Assembly: GCA_002105175.1 (NCBI GenBank)
Contig: MCGE01000046.1
Span: 62,001-126,000 of the forward strand
Length of the DNA stretch: 64,000 nucleotides
Direction of reading: 5' to 3'
Source: Absidia repens
Lineage: Eukaryota > Mucoromycota > Mucoromycetes > Mucorales > Cunninghamellaceae
In this document: positions 36,519 to 46,575 of the stretch, one piece after another
How the letters are laid out: each line of letters opens with the position of its first letter
Numbering within the stretch: the first letter of the stretch is position 1
Notes under the pieces: generated by a model
What the model was told of the DNA's origin: nothing
Seen by the model: the letters and a program-made list of their open reading frames with translations, nothing else
Database searches by the model: none
Program-made: the position numbers and the translations under genes

Positions 36519-37647
36519 TGGTGGAATGACTTTTGTAAGTAGTAAAGGATGGTATTGGATGGAAAATGAAAGAAAAAACGAGAAAATAAAAAAAAAGTTG
36601 GAAAAGGGAAATCGGAGCTCCAAATCAACACCTTGCCTGCTACTGCTGGAGGTATTATACCATATGTAGAAAACAACATGATGATTCGAATCCCATAACG
36701 CTTGTCAATTTGTAACTAGAATGAATTTCGTTGAAAAACTAGAAGGATTTTTCCAAAAGGAAACTTTCATAAAATATATATCGATGGGGCTAATAAAAGA
36801 GTCAAAATCCTTGAGTTTCATTGCAGCCATCACTATGTACCCCTTCAATGCCTGTCAAAATATAATGAAGCGGGTGTTCTTCATCCGGAGATTTAACTTT
36901 TATTAAATATGTACTATAAAACTTTTGGCCCAATATCATCCATCGCACCATGATAAGATATTTGGAGGGATTCAAATGGACCGAATTTAGAAGCAGCTCT
37001 TGAGATAAAAGCTGGAAAATATTTTTCCGGGAAGTAACCTCGTAACGAGAAACATAGAAGACCCTTTTCTTCAAAGCAATGTGAAAAGGTAAAGGGAGAA
37101 ACAATAAGCTAGTATCTTACAAACACATGCACACACATAAAAGCATCTAACACAATAAGCAGGCAACCCCTATTCAGCTATTATAATAGATAGGCGTATT
37201 TCCCCGGATTTCCGTCTATCTTTGGGTTTGAAATTCTTGAATATCGTGAGATATATCTATTTTTTTATTGACTCCCGCCTCTCTATTACCACTTCGTAGC
37301 TGAAACACAAGTCTCTACTATAGCCAGGACCCAGGCTGCATCATTCTCTTACCACACAATAGCACCTCCCGTTATGCAAACAACTCTTTTTCAATAGCAC
37401 AAGCAAAATTCCAGACAAGCATTTGAATACCCTTTCCCCAAACTACCCGCACAATAATTAGCGATATTACTAAACTTAAAACATCGTAGCATCCATCATT
37501 TAACCAGCACCTGACCTATCTACATTGTCCGCAATAGCCACTATCTGTACCGCAAAGTAAAGTAAAACATACTTTATTCAAACAAACAATATATTATGTC
37601 ATAAAACTAAACTAAACCAAGTTCCGGTACGAATGATCGACTATAAT
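36519..37647. other. Intergenic between the Ede1-like and DsbA-like genes
   Basis: This is the Ede1 5' flank and the DsbA 3' flank. On the minus strand TTTGAATAAAG lies near 37571 and is the likely poly(A) signal of the DsbA-like gene. The minus frame at 36802-37104 and plus frame at 36721-36906 have no domain and were not called. Confidence 0.45.
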
Positions 37648-38481
37648 CTAAAGCTTCGCTTTGAAATATTCTTGCCATTGAGCCAAAGTCCAGCCAGAAG
37701 AGACACTATCATCACGCAAACCATTCCAAATGACGGTAGGACTGACATGAATACCATTTTGACGTCCCAGCCGAATATGCCACTTCAAATCGTTGGTGAT
37801 AGCGTTGCCCTTGTTTTCAGGTGTCCCAGTCCCATTGGCCAATAATTTGATAACATCATCCTTGCTGCTGTTTGTAGCGTCCGCAACCAGAATTGCCACT
37901 TGTTCCACCAATTGACGTCGTGTTTTGTTTTCCACTGCTTCATCGAAATAATCCTGTTGACGCGCAAAGAGCACATCCGAGAAAGTCAAAAATTGGGCAG
38001 GATTGAGCTTTTCTACCACCAAAGCAGCTTCGTGTACCAACGTTGAGCTAGCGTGCCAAGGTTGAACTTGCTGCCGGAAGACGAATTGCACTTTGTTGGG
38101 ATGTTCTTTTGCCAGCCAAGGAAGTACATCCTATCAGCAGAAAAAAAAAAGGTAGCAAGCTGTGAATAAGTTTACACTGATGTGTTTAATATATATAGGA
38201 TATCGAAACTTACAGCACGGAGAGCTTTGTATATCTTGCAAGAGAAGGGACACTAAAAATACACGTAAAAAAAAAAAAGGCTGTTAGAGGCATAATATAG
38301 AAATGATAAGGAAAAAAAAAGTGTACCACGTAATCTAAGTAGACTTCAAGGGTATTGGGAGCATCAGAAGCACCAAGACGATGACCTACATGGTATAAAG
38401 AACATGAGCATATTTTTGATTTATTGATTCATAATAAAAAGCCCTCATTGGTGTACCTGTATACTGGGGTGATAGAGCCAT
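37648..38481 (-). CDS. DsbA-like thioredoxin-fold protein
   Basis: Four exons from ATG 38481 (MALSPQYTGHRLGASDAPNTL) to a stop at 37648, about 200 residues. The opening beta strand LEVYLDYVCPFSCKIYKAL leads into the active-site position, followed by an inserted helical region and the cis-Pro-type strand GIHVSPTVIWNGL near the C-terminus, as in DsbA/FrnE-like thioredoxin-fold proteins. The active-site region reads C-P-F-S-C, with three residues between the cysteines rather than two, so ordinary disulfide exchange is uncertain. There is no signal peptide, so it is probably cytosolic. It is in tandem with the P450 gene upstream on the same strand. Confidence 0.8.
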
Positions 38482-38683
38482 TTTTTTATTCTTTCAAAGA
38501 GTGAATAAAAATTAAAAATTTAAAAAAAAAAAAAGAAAAGGAGTGAGCCTAATACTAAAATATTGAAATCCCGATTCATACATCTGACTTTATTGAAGCA
38601 CATCACACAAGAAAAGAATCATTGCATAAAAAAAAGACCACCCCATTAAACTAATACTAAACTGATAATAATCTAATACTAAA

Positions 38684-40490
38684 CTATATATTTTTTAAAT
38701 CATTTCGTTCATCAAAGTGGATCCAAACACCATTCTTCGGTTTTGTTGTGAGGACGATTTTCGTTTCAATGATATTGCCAGGCTTGAGTGTCAGAGAGAA
38801 TTGATTCATGGTGAGAGCAATCATGGTACGCAGTTCCAGAATCGCCAAGTTTTTTCCCAGACAAGCATGCTGTCCCAAAGTGAAAGTGATGTCAGGGAAT
38901 CGATACTGTGTTTCCGTCGTGTGTTTTCCATCGATGTTGCTTTTGCTATTTTCACCAAAACTGTCAAAATCATTGTATGTTGAGTCTGATGTTGTGTTGG
39001 AAGCTTCGGTGACAGGTGGAGCCAGCCAGCGGTCAATGTTGAATTCATTAGGATTTGGAAAAATGTCAGGGTTCATTTGCAGACCACGAATGTTGCACCA
39101 GATTTCCGCGCCACCAGGGACCACAGTGTTATCCACAAGTGTATCACGATTGACATGCACCGGAATAAAAACAACGGCGGGATATTTACGAAGCGTTTCC
39201 CGGTAAACAGCATTAACCAATGGCAGTTGCGCCAGCTTATCGGCCGTAATGGATTCAGGAGCCACTGGAGGAGGACCAAGGACGCGTCGTACTTCTTCAA
39301 ACACACGTTGTTGTATATCAGGATGGCGCGCTAGTTCAGAGAAGCAAAAGGAAAGTGTATGAGCCGTGGTGTCATAGCCAGCAAAAGTCAGAGAGAGTAA
39401 ATCGTTCACCAGATCTTCACGATTGTTGTCATATTTGCCACTGTCCAAACCTGCTGCCGCGACACAATGATAGGTCGCTGAGCCTGTCCCCACCTTACTC
39501 CTTTGAAGTCTTTTGTGTTCTTCTTCAGCCTTTTCTAATGAATCACGGATAAAATCTTTGAGCATTTCCCTCGACGGTCGGTAGGATCGTTGTGCCCAGG
39601 TTGTTTCATTCAATCCAAAAGGTAACCAAGCTTCAGGGGATTGAAATCCAAGACCAAGTTTCAAATGTTCGTTCTAATAAAGCACACATATACACAAAAG
39701 TTAAAAAATATTATACAATAATTTCAGTTTGAAACAGCTCTGCTTACCTTGAGATTAGCCCGTCCACCCACGATGTCAAAGTTTAAATCGCGGCGGCCAT
39801 AAAGATAGTAGTTGATGACATTCATGGTAAGATCCGTAAATACATTATCAACTTCCAGAGCAGTTCCTTGCAAAGCATGTTGCCCAAATAGAGTCATCAC
39901 CTCAGTTGCTTTTTCACCCACATACGGCAATAGCTTTGGGACCAATTGCCTAGGTTGAAATGGAGGTAAAAGAACGTGACGCCTCCAAGCCCAGTCCTTT
40001 TTATATTCACACCAAAAAAAAAAAAATCAGACCCAAGTTCAATCACCGCTCCTCAGTTAACATGTTTTCAATTTACCTCGCCCACCGTATTATTGATACT
40101 AGGTCCCCCAAAAACCAGACTGTGTATACGTCGAATCAAATCACCCCTTTGAACACATGGACCTAGTTTTTTGTTCTTTGCTTGACCATCTATTAAAACG
40201 TCCTTGATACCTTTCAAAGTGTTGACTAGGACTAAGGGCCTGCCCATCACAGAAAAGCACACACTAATCGGACTTTGTCTTTGATCTTGACCCACCTCGA
40301 TCAAGAATTTCGATAATACGTCTTCGCCATCATGTGGTGGAGGAACAAAGCCCAGGTATTGGATCCAAAAATTTCGACTTGTAGGCTGTGGAGCATTGGC
40401 CAGACAGGAGGTATACCGTCGAACGGCATAATTCAACACAAAAATTGAGACAGCGGCACCTAACGTATTCAATACAGTCAGTTCCATCAT
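38684..40490 (-). CDS. Cytochrome P450 monooxygenase
   Basis: The first usable ATG is at 40490 (MMELTVLNTLGAAVSIF); the frame before it starts with TTG. An N-terminal hydrophobic anchor (about residues 3-22) points to ER membrane attachment. The I-helix oxygen-binding motif reads FAGYDTTAHTL, the K-helix ExxR is ETLRKYP, and the haem loop is FTLGQHACLGK with cysteine as fifth ligand, so the enzyme looks complete. Length is about 540 residues in three or four exons. CYP family and substrate cannot be assigned from sequence alone. TTCAATAAAG on the minus strand near 38589 is the likely poly(A) signal. The neighbouring genes do not form an obvious biosynthetic cluster. Confidence 0.93.
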
Positions 40491-41029
40491 TAGGTAAATC
40501 AATGGTTAGTTAAAAAATATATTCATAGAAAAGAGAAAAACTACATGCTACAGTTATCCTTTTATTTGACAGTTTACCTTGTTTATCATCATCCTACCTT
40601 ATGCTCCTGATTCCTATTCACGATCTGGGCCAATCACAGTATCCGATTCAGCTACTGACAGAAAGTTTTTTTTTTGGGGGGAGCATTCGATAACAAAAAG
40701 TCTATGTATATTTAGTAGAACAAATATACTCTCAGCTCGGAAAGAATGGGTGAGATACTTGTTTGTTCAAATGCTAACAATTATATTATTCGACTGATGT
40801 GAGCTCTCTCTTCTTTTAGAGTTTAATTTTGAAATCCCGAAGCATGAACAATATTCAGGAACAAAGAAAAAAACAAACCAAAAAAAAAACTTTCCTATAG
40901 TTTACCATTCCAGTCGCCATTCTATTGACACCGGATGTTTTTTATTATAATATTACATATAAAAACAATGGCAAGAAAATAATAATAATTAAAAACCATC
41001 TTTCTTTTTTCCCTCTCCCAATACCGACA
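40491..41029. promoter_or_regulatory. Divergent intergenic region between P450 and secreted-protein gene
   Basis: 539 bases between divergent start codons. No coding frame or clear motif; a poly-T/poly-G junction (TTTTTTTTGGGGGGA) lies near 40668-40682. Regulatory content is inferred only from position. Confidence 0.4.
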
Positions 41030-41701
41030 ATGCAGTTGAAAGCTATTATTCTTCTCAGTCTTTATACATTGCAAATTAATGCAGCAGCCATTGCTAAAAG
41101 ATCAGATCAAATATTAGCATCAGTATCAGCACCAGTATCAGCATCATCACCCAGTTCTGCTCAGAAATCGCCGACGAGTGCCATTGATTATAATGCCAAC
41201 AAAAACTATGTGCCCTATCAAAGGTTAAATAATGACATGACATTGGCTGACGATGATGATATATTTGATGTGGATGATGATGAACAAGATGAAATGACTA
41301 GTGAGGATTATACTCGACCTCACCATTCATTGGATCAAGACGCCGAAGTGAGCCCTCTTCCGACAAATATGAAATATGGAGTCACTCAAATTGGGTCGAG
41401 ACAGCATCGTTACCGAGATAGTACCAGTGCCTATAACCCCGACCCAATGCTTGTGGTTCCTATGAAACAGGAAATGGACGATATCGAGAGTAGCAGTAAA
41501 CCGTTACCCAGACGAAAGCAAAAAAATATGATTGGCGTAGACGATCGTGGGCACGTGCGCCATGTTGTTTTAGATTCAAACAAGGATGAAAAGGAGGATG
41601 TACGAAGTGTAGGTCAAAAAAATGTTGTCGCTTTTGATGATCAAGGTGAGCAGCATACAATGGTTCTGCCTATGACGATGCTCCCAGGTGGAAGAAGATG
41701 A
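41030..41701 (+). CDS. Small secreted acidic protein with an internal repeat (unknown)
   Basis: ATG 41030 gives 223 residues and starts with a clear signal peptide (MQLKAIILLSLYTLQINAAA) followed at once by AIAKR, a Kex2-type dibasic site. An earlier in-frame ATG (upstream of 41030) would bury the signal peptide and was not used. The middle is Asp-rich (DDDDIFDVDDDEQDE). Near the C-terminus an 18-residue unit occurs twice: QKNMIGVDDRGHVRHVVL and QKNVVAFDDQGEQHTMVL. The protein ends PGGRR. I do not recognise a family; a secreted propeptide or wall-associated protein would fit. One cysteine-free exon; no intron is seen. Confidence 0.65.
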   Translation: MQLKAIILLSLYTLQINAAAIAKRSDQILASVSAPVSASSPSSAQKSPTSAIDYNANKNYVPYQRLNNDMTLADDDDIFDVDDDEQDEMTSEDYTRPHHSLDQDAEVSPLPTNMKYGVTQIGSRQHRYRDSTSAYNPDPMLVVPMKQEMDDIESSSKPLPRRKQKNMIGVDDRGHVRHVVLDSNKDEKEDVRSVGQKNVVAFDDQGEQHTMVLPMTMLPGGRR

Positions 41702-42383
41702 ACAATTAACTGATCTGCTACAATCAATTTACTGCTACATTGCTATTAATAAAAACTCGAAAATACTAGTTTTAGAAAAAGGCGTACAAAGTTTAAAAAG
41801 TTGCAATAATTTGAAATCGGCGCTTGAAATGGTTACAATGGATGAGCTGCCTGACAAATCAAGTCCGAGCTTACAAATCCAAGTTTTGTTTTACTAGAGA
41901 TTTACAAATCCAACTTAATTTGTTTCTTCAAAAATTTCGGCGACTTTTCTTTTGTTGATGTGTTTCCTTATCCAATTTTGGTAATTAGATTACGAACACC
42001 CTGTTTCCATTCCTTTCCCAAAACCTCGTGAACATGCCGATCAGTGGCTTTTCTTTATTTGTCTTTTTACACAATTGAAGGAAATCAAGAGAAGCAAAGG
42101 TATTATATGAAATATAGCAACATTCAATATGATTTAAGCGTAAACAGCTTATGATATGTAGCGCGGGAGTTCGGTTTGTTGAATAATTTTCTTGATGCTG
42201 ATCGATTTGGGGTGGGGGCCATCGGAACATGTGAGTCAAAAAAAAAAATTCGATTAGCGGTGATCCAAAAAAAAGTGGCCCATTGGGTGGTTTGTATAAA
42301 AAAAAAAAGTTGGCGGAGCCATTTCTTTTGTCTCTTTCTTTTCTTTTTCTTTATATTTTTATCTTCATCTTTCTTACTTCATC
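41702..42383. other. Intergenic between two plus-strand genes
   Basis: A short frame right after the stop (41688-41897) is acidic but has no recognised domain. The A-rich, then T/C-rich stretch before 42384 looks like promoter and leader of the next gene. Confidence 0.4.
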
Positions 42384-43604
42384 ATGACCACAACTGCTCT
42401 TATCCATGATCCTTTACTGTTTTATCCATATGCTCAAACACATTACGAAGGAACCTCGTATTTATCGATGACGGACAATGAAAAGACCGCAGCAACAGCA
42501 ACACTCCCACACACCAATTCACCCGTCACTTCTTCCCCTTCGACATCGTCAATGTCATCCATGGCGTCTTTACCGACTTGTAAGGATGCTGATATTGATT
42601 GGAATGAAATCATGTCCAGTATCAAGAAAGCAATGTATAATACTACCGGTGCCGTTGTCCCGTCGCCTGCGACTTATATTTGCAAAAACACCTCCTTTGC
42701 ACCTGAACCCTCGAAGGATCCCGCTTTCTTTTACAACAGCAACATTTTAGATGTCAAGGATATGTATTCTTACCGTCAATTGCGCTCTGAAAACTTACTC
42801 TATCGTATTTTTAACTGCCCTCTTTTTACTATGGACATTGATCAGACTTCGGTGATGCGGCTCGCCAAAGGTGTGTTTCTCGCCAACAAATTACAGCAAT
42901 CTACCCCTACTTCTCCTGTATTGAGTGCTCAATACTATATGGATAATTCATATTTGGATGGTAAGTCATTATTTTATTATTACTATTATTATTATTTTGT
43001 GTGTGGTGCCCCGTTTACAAGCTGTAGTACTCAATTTTTTCCTTTTTCTCTAGTGGATGCCTCTGTTGATACGATTGATACTTTCCATTATGGCGATATA
43101 AAACGATTCATGTTACAGCAACAACAACAAGAGCAACATCTTCAACAAGACTTTATGCCATATAGCTATACATTTGGAGCACGGTATTCAAATCCTTATC
43201 ATGGACGTGATGTTGTAATTCGTGGAAATCAATTGCCACTGTGGTGTCAGACCCTCTTCTTGAATGAATGTATCAACCGCATGCCTTTGGAACCCAACGT
43301 CCCTTACATTGGACTCTTCCCATTTGCACCCAATTTCACCGTCGTCTTCCAAACCTTATCAACAGACATATCATCAGCCAATTACCAGCCATGCTACCCG
43401 GATTTGACGTTTGTTTATGAACGATATGCTATGGAATTTTCGGATCCTTTCAATCTGGTGGATTCCGATACTGACGCTTTATGGTCTAAGCAAAAGCAAC
43501 AAGTCGTGGATCAAATGCTGCTGTGTGATATTCCTGAAGCGTCGGCAGAAGTGTTGACGCAGCTGGCAAATCTCTGGGCAACGGATCAAGGTCTCAATCT
43601 TTAG
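42384..43604 (+). CDS. Unknown protein, about 375 aa
   Basis: ATG 42384 follows a T/C-rich leader. The frame is open from start to stop at 43604 (406 codons), but 42961-43053 has GTAAGT and CTCTAG ends, is T-rich, and encodes a YYYYYYYF run; it is almost certainly an intron of 93 bases whose length keeps the frame. The spliced product is about 375 residues: a Ser/Thr-rich N-terminal part, then a more ordered part (DMYSYRQLRSENLLYRIFNC; NPYHGRDVVIRGNQLPLW; VPYIGLFPFAPNFTVVF). No transmembrane segment or signal peptide. I do not recognise the family. Confidence 0.7.
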   Translation: MTTTALIHDPLLFYPYAQTHYEGTSYLSMTDNEKTAATATLPHTNSPVTSSPSTSSMSSMASLPTCKDADIDWNEIMSSIKKAMYNTTGAVVPSPATYICKNTSFAPEPSKDPAFFYNSNILDVKDMYSYRQLRSENLLYRIFNCPLFTMDIDQTSVMRLAKGVFLANKLQQSTPTSPVLSAQYYMDNSYLDGKSLFYYYYYYYFVCGAPFTSCSTQFFPFSLVDASVDTIDTFHYGDIKRFMLQQQQQEQHLQQDFMPYSYTFGARYSNPYHGRDVVIRGNQLPLWCQTLFLNECINRMPLEPNVPYIGLFPFAPNFTVVFQTLSTDISSANYQPCYPDLTFVYERYAMEFSDPFNLVDSDTDALWSKQKQQVVDQMLLCDIPEASAEVLTQLANLWATDQGLNL

Positions 43605-44234
43605 TTCTTAATCCCCCCCCTCCTCCCTCACACATCATCTTTATTTGTACATTTTTTAAAATATACCTTTAGTTTACATTTCACATTGTATATAGTATTG
43701 AATCCTCCTTTCCCCTCTCTTCTTAATCATTTTTATATAGTTGATTTTTTTTTATCATTATGAAAATAAAATATACATATATATTTTTATCGTTATGAAA
43801 TGCAATGCATTCTTTTTTTTTTTTTTTTTGTGCTGTTCGCTTTTTATTACTATGAATGAAGTAGATATTTTTCTTAATCGAAATGAAGCTTGATATTTAC
43901 ATAAATTGCTACATGGGCGTTCAATCTGATAAGACTATTTGACTTTTTGTGCGTGGGAAAAATGCGATCAAGTAGCACTGACCGTAATTAGAATTTGCTG
44001 GAAGTTCTGGACGGAGAATGTATTCTGAGCATGCGATCAAGGAAGAAATATTTTACCATTTGTACAAAATGTTCAATAACGTGACAAGCAGCTTCAACTC
44101 AGGAGCAACACCTGACACTGAGCGATCTTTGACTATGTACGCGAAATTGATTAATAGAGCTAGGGAAAAAATACAGAGCTGGAAAACAGGTGTTTAGTAT
44201 AACACTAATAAATCAACTACAACATCAGTATTGC
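43605..44234. other. 3' flank of the unknown gene, no gene
   Basis: It contains AATAAA near 43765 and a T-run at about 43812-43829. No coding region seen. Confidence 0.45.
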
Positions 44235-44888
44235 TCACTATATAATGGATTTAAGACTGGTTAATACAAAATTATATTTTATTGAAGGAGTGTGGTAGAT
44301 ATTAAACAAGGGTGCGGGGTTTCATTGTAACAAGGGCTCTACTGAAAGGCTTTAGTGGAGGAATCATGAGGGAGACAAAAGTGAGATCTGAAGAATGGTC
44401 ATCACGAATCTAAAGGAAAAGCTGTAAAATGGGAGCTACTGTACTGTACTGTACACTATAAGGCATGAGAAGTACTAAAGGTATATGGTTTACTGAAGCA
44501 TAATTGGTCAACACTAATGTAAACGGAACGATTTGCTGCACAAAGACAAGAAAGAGGCTCATGGGACATTTTTCATTGAAGTATGTAAAAAGAGACATAT
44601 TTTATTCAGATATAGATACAATTATTGACAAAGTAGTACTAAACTAAACTAATGAAGACTCTAAAAAGCCAACTAATGGTACCTTCAGAAGCTGAAGCCA
44701 AAATGAAAGGGTTTCCCCCCAGTATCTTGTAATCTCTGAGCTGAAACCCCTTATAAACTGGTCCTGGTACTAATTTAGGTCCATCACAATTTCAATAAAG
44801 TTAAATGGTGAAGAAAGAAAAGAAAGAGCGCTCCAAAAAGAAAAAGAAATAAATAAAAAATCCACGTGGCGGGATTTGAAATATTTGT
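44235..44888 (-). repeat. Family M dispersed repeat, near full length
   Basis: It runs from CACTATATAATGG (about 44235) to CACGTGGCGGGATTTG (about 44863). Poly(A)-like motifs on the minus strand (TTCAATAAAA near 44280, CTGAATAAAA near 44603) and the core CCAAAATGAAAGGG near 44697 match the copies at 601 and 30476. Confidence 0.8.
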
Positions 44889-45668
44889 GTGATTTCCCCA
44901 TGAGAATTTTTTTAGAACAATCCATGCCACAAACATCGTTGACATACTGCTTCTTTTTTCTTGACAGCGGCCACCAATATTCAATATCTACCATTATTAT
45001 GGCCTTTTTGCGTTACATTAAACCTCCTCCATAAAAGTTACCCTGCTTTTTTTCGATGCAGCCAACACCACGCAACAGTTGCAGCTTCATGGCTCGCTAT
45101 TCTTTTTAGGTCACTTAATATAAAAATTGACTCTATTCCAGCTCTACTCTTCGTATATTCAATTTAAGCAATTTAGGTTTTACCTTTAGGGTATCTTTTT
45201 CAATAAATTTACATGCTGTATATATATCGTTCATTCTTTTTCATTGTGTATGGCATAATTAACAAAAACACAGAAATCCCAAACAAAAGCATGCAAGCTC
45301 CTAAGGGACTACCAAAGTGACAGGTAGCAAAGGTAGATATTATATACTGAGGTGGGGGGGTGTTCATGTATATAATAAAGCCAATTGTCTGAACATTGAG
45401 TATGACAAGGAAGTCCCAAGAAGTCGAGCACTAAAGTACAAAATAATGTGCGTTTCTAGTCCCTGCCGCGTTGAAACTGACACTCCGGCATTAAACTGGT
45501 CACAACTTCTCTTTCTTTTTTTTTTTTTTTTTTTTTTGTAAACTTAAGTATTCCCGAGCCTTGCCTTATTATCTAGCGATTTGTTGGTGATACTGAATGG
45601 AGATCATCAGTGAACCAAATATATAATGTATATATTTTGAGATTTCAAAAAAAGGAGAGAATTTGTGT

Positions 45669-45715
45669 GACCCGTATCGGGTGTTGAAAAAAATGATCGA
45701 AGTGGTCATTTTTCA
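45669..45715 (-). other. Two adjacent small dyads downstream of the variant H2A gene
   Basis: On the minus strand, about 145-190 bases past the H2A stop, AAAAATGACC pairs with GATCATTTTT (one mismatch, five-base loop), followed by the dyad ACCCG-ATA-CGGGT. The rest of 44889-45859 shows no gene, only a T-run at about 45518-45538. Role unknown; it could fold in a 3' UTR or be chance in AT-rich DNA. Confidence 0.4.
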
Positions 45716-45859
45716 TGCAGAAATTCAACAAGTATTTTTTTACTATTATCAGCAATTTATACATATAAAAAGATAAACCATACTAATTTAATCAGATGAC
45801 TATTACTAATAATATGCTAAAAAACGACTAAAATAAGGCCACTGGGTAAAGGTGCTCCA

Positions 45860-46243
45860 TTACATACGAGGACGAGGCTGGACCCATCCAGCACTTGCGA
45901 TTTGAAGGCTGTTTTTGCCACCCAGGAGGTTGGTTAGTGGACCGTCATCTTGGATTCCCTTCAACAGATCTCTAGATTGGATTATATTACGTCCGGCATC
46001 CAAAGTTGCTTGGCCAGCTTTTTCGATTATTTCAGTAGACAAATATTCCAAAATTGATGCCAAGTAAACGGAGGTTAGTTTGCTGTATCGCTTCACATAT
46101 CGATCATTCCGTAACATGGTGCCTATTCGAGCGACGGGGAAGTTGATACCTGCCTTCTTGGACATTGTTGCTCTTATGCGTTTCGGCACGGGAGGAGACT
46201 GAGGAGTGGTTGGTTCATCTTTAACACTAGGGGTTATCGACAT
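45860..46243 (-). CDS. Divergent histone H2A variant
   Basis: A single-exon frame of 127 residues from ATG 46243. The histone fold is clear: KKAGINFPVARIGTMLRN (alpha 1), SVYLASILEYLSTEIIEKAG (alpha 2), then a IIQSRDL block and LLGG. Compared with canonical H2A (family knowledge, aligned by eye without gaps to LLGG), under half the core residues agree. E56, E61, E64 and D90 of the acidic patch are kept, but the following EE is GP. R77 is I, and the C-terminus after LLGG (ending GWVQPRPRM) does not resemble the docking domain. The 30-residue tail has few lysines, TP and SP sites and VKDE, which fits a SUMO consensus. It is neither H2A.Z nor macroH2A. It is head-to-head with the H2B variant. 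Confidence 0.9.
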   Translation of the reverse strand: MSITPSVKDEPTTPQSPPVPKRIRATMSKKAGINFPVARIGTMLRNDRYVKRYSKLTSVYLASILEYLSTEIIEKAGQATLDAGRNIIQSRDLLKGIQDDGPLTNLLGGKNSLQIASAGWVQPRPRM

Positions 46244-46264
46244 TGTTTTAGGAGTATAAAGAAG

Positions 46265-46337
<73 letters not shown>

Positions 46338-46575
46338 GGAAGGTTGACAAAGAAAAAGAGCGAGAAAAAGAAACCGAAATACAAAGGCACGGGCGGTCAT
46401 TGAAATCAGGAACACACTTAGCATAAAGTTTCAGTATTTAAATGAAGGATATGATCAGTGAAACTGACCACATTGATCACTTACAAAAAAAAAATATTAA
46501 ACAATTCGCTTTCTCTTTTTTTTTTCTTTCTCCTTTTTTTGTTTTTTTTTTTTTGTGAAAAAAGGCATTTAAATA
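46244..46575. promoter_or_regulatory. Divergent promoter of the H2A/H2B variant pair
   Basis: 332 bases between the ATGs. On the H2A side is a (GA)n tract at about 46268-46331, which reads (TC)n in its leader. In the middle, TCAGTGAAACTGA (46455-46467) is a perfect dyad, overlapped and followed by TGATCA (46452) and TGATCAC (46474). Canonical fungal H2A and H2B genes are also commonly divergent pairs, so a shared control is likely, but the element itself is unproven. Confidence 0.65.

Noticed and set aside
36680..36700. GATTCGAATCC B-box-like motif
   Set aside because: No A-box or cloverleaf nearby on either strand.
45860..46243. H2A.Z or macroH2A identity for the H2A variant
   Set aside because: No H2A.Z-type loop or C-terminus and no macro domain; the acidic patch is reduced rather than extended.
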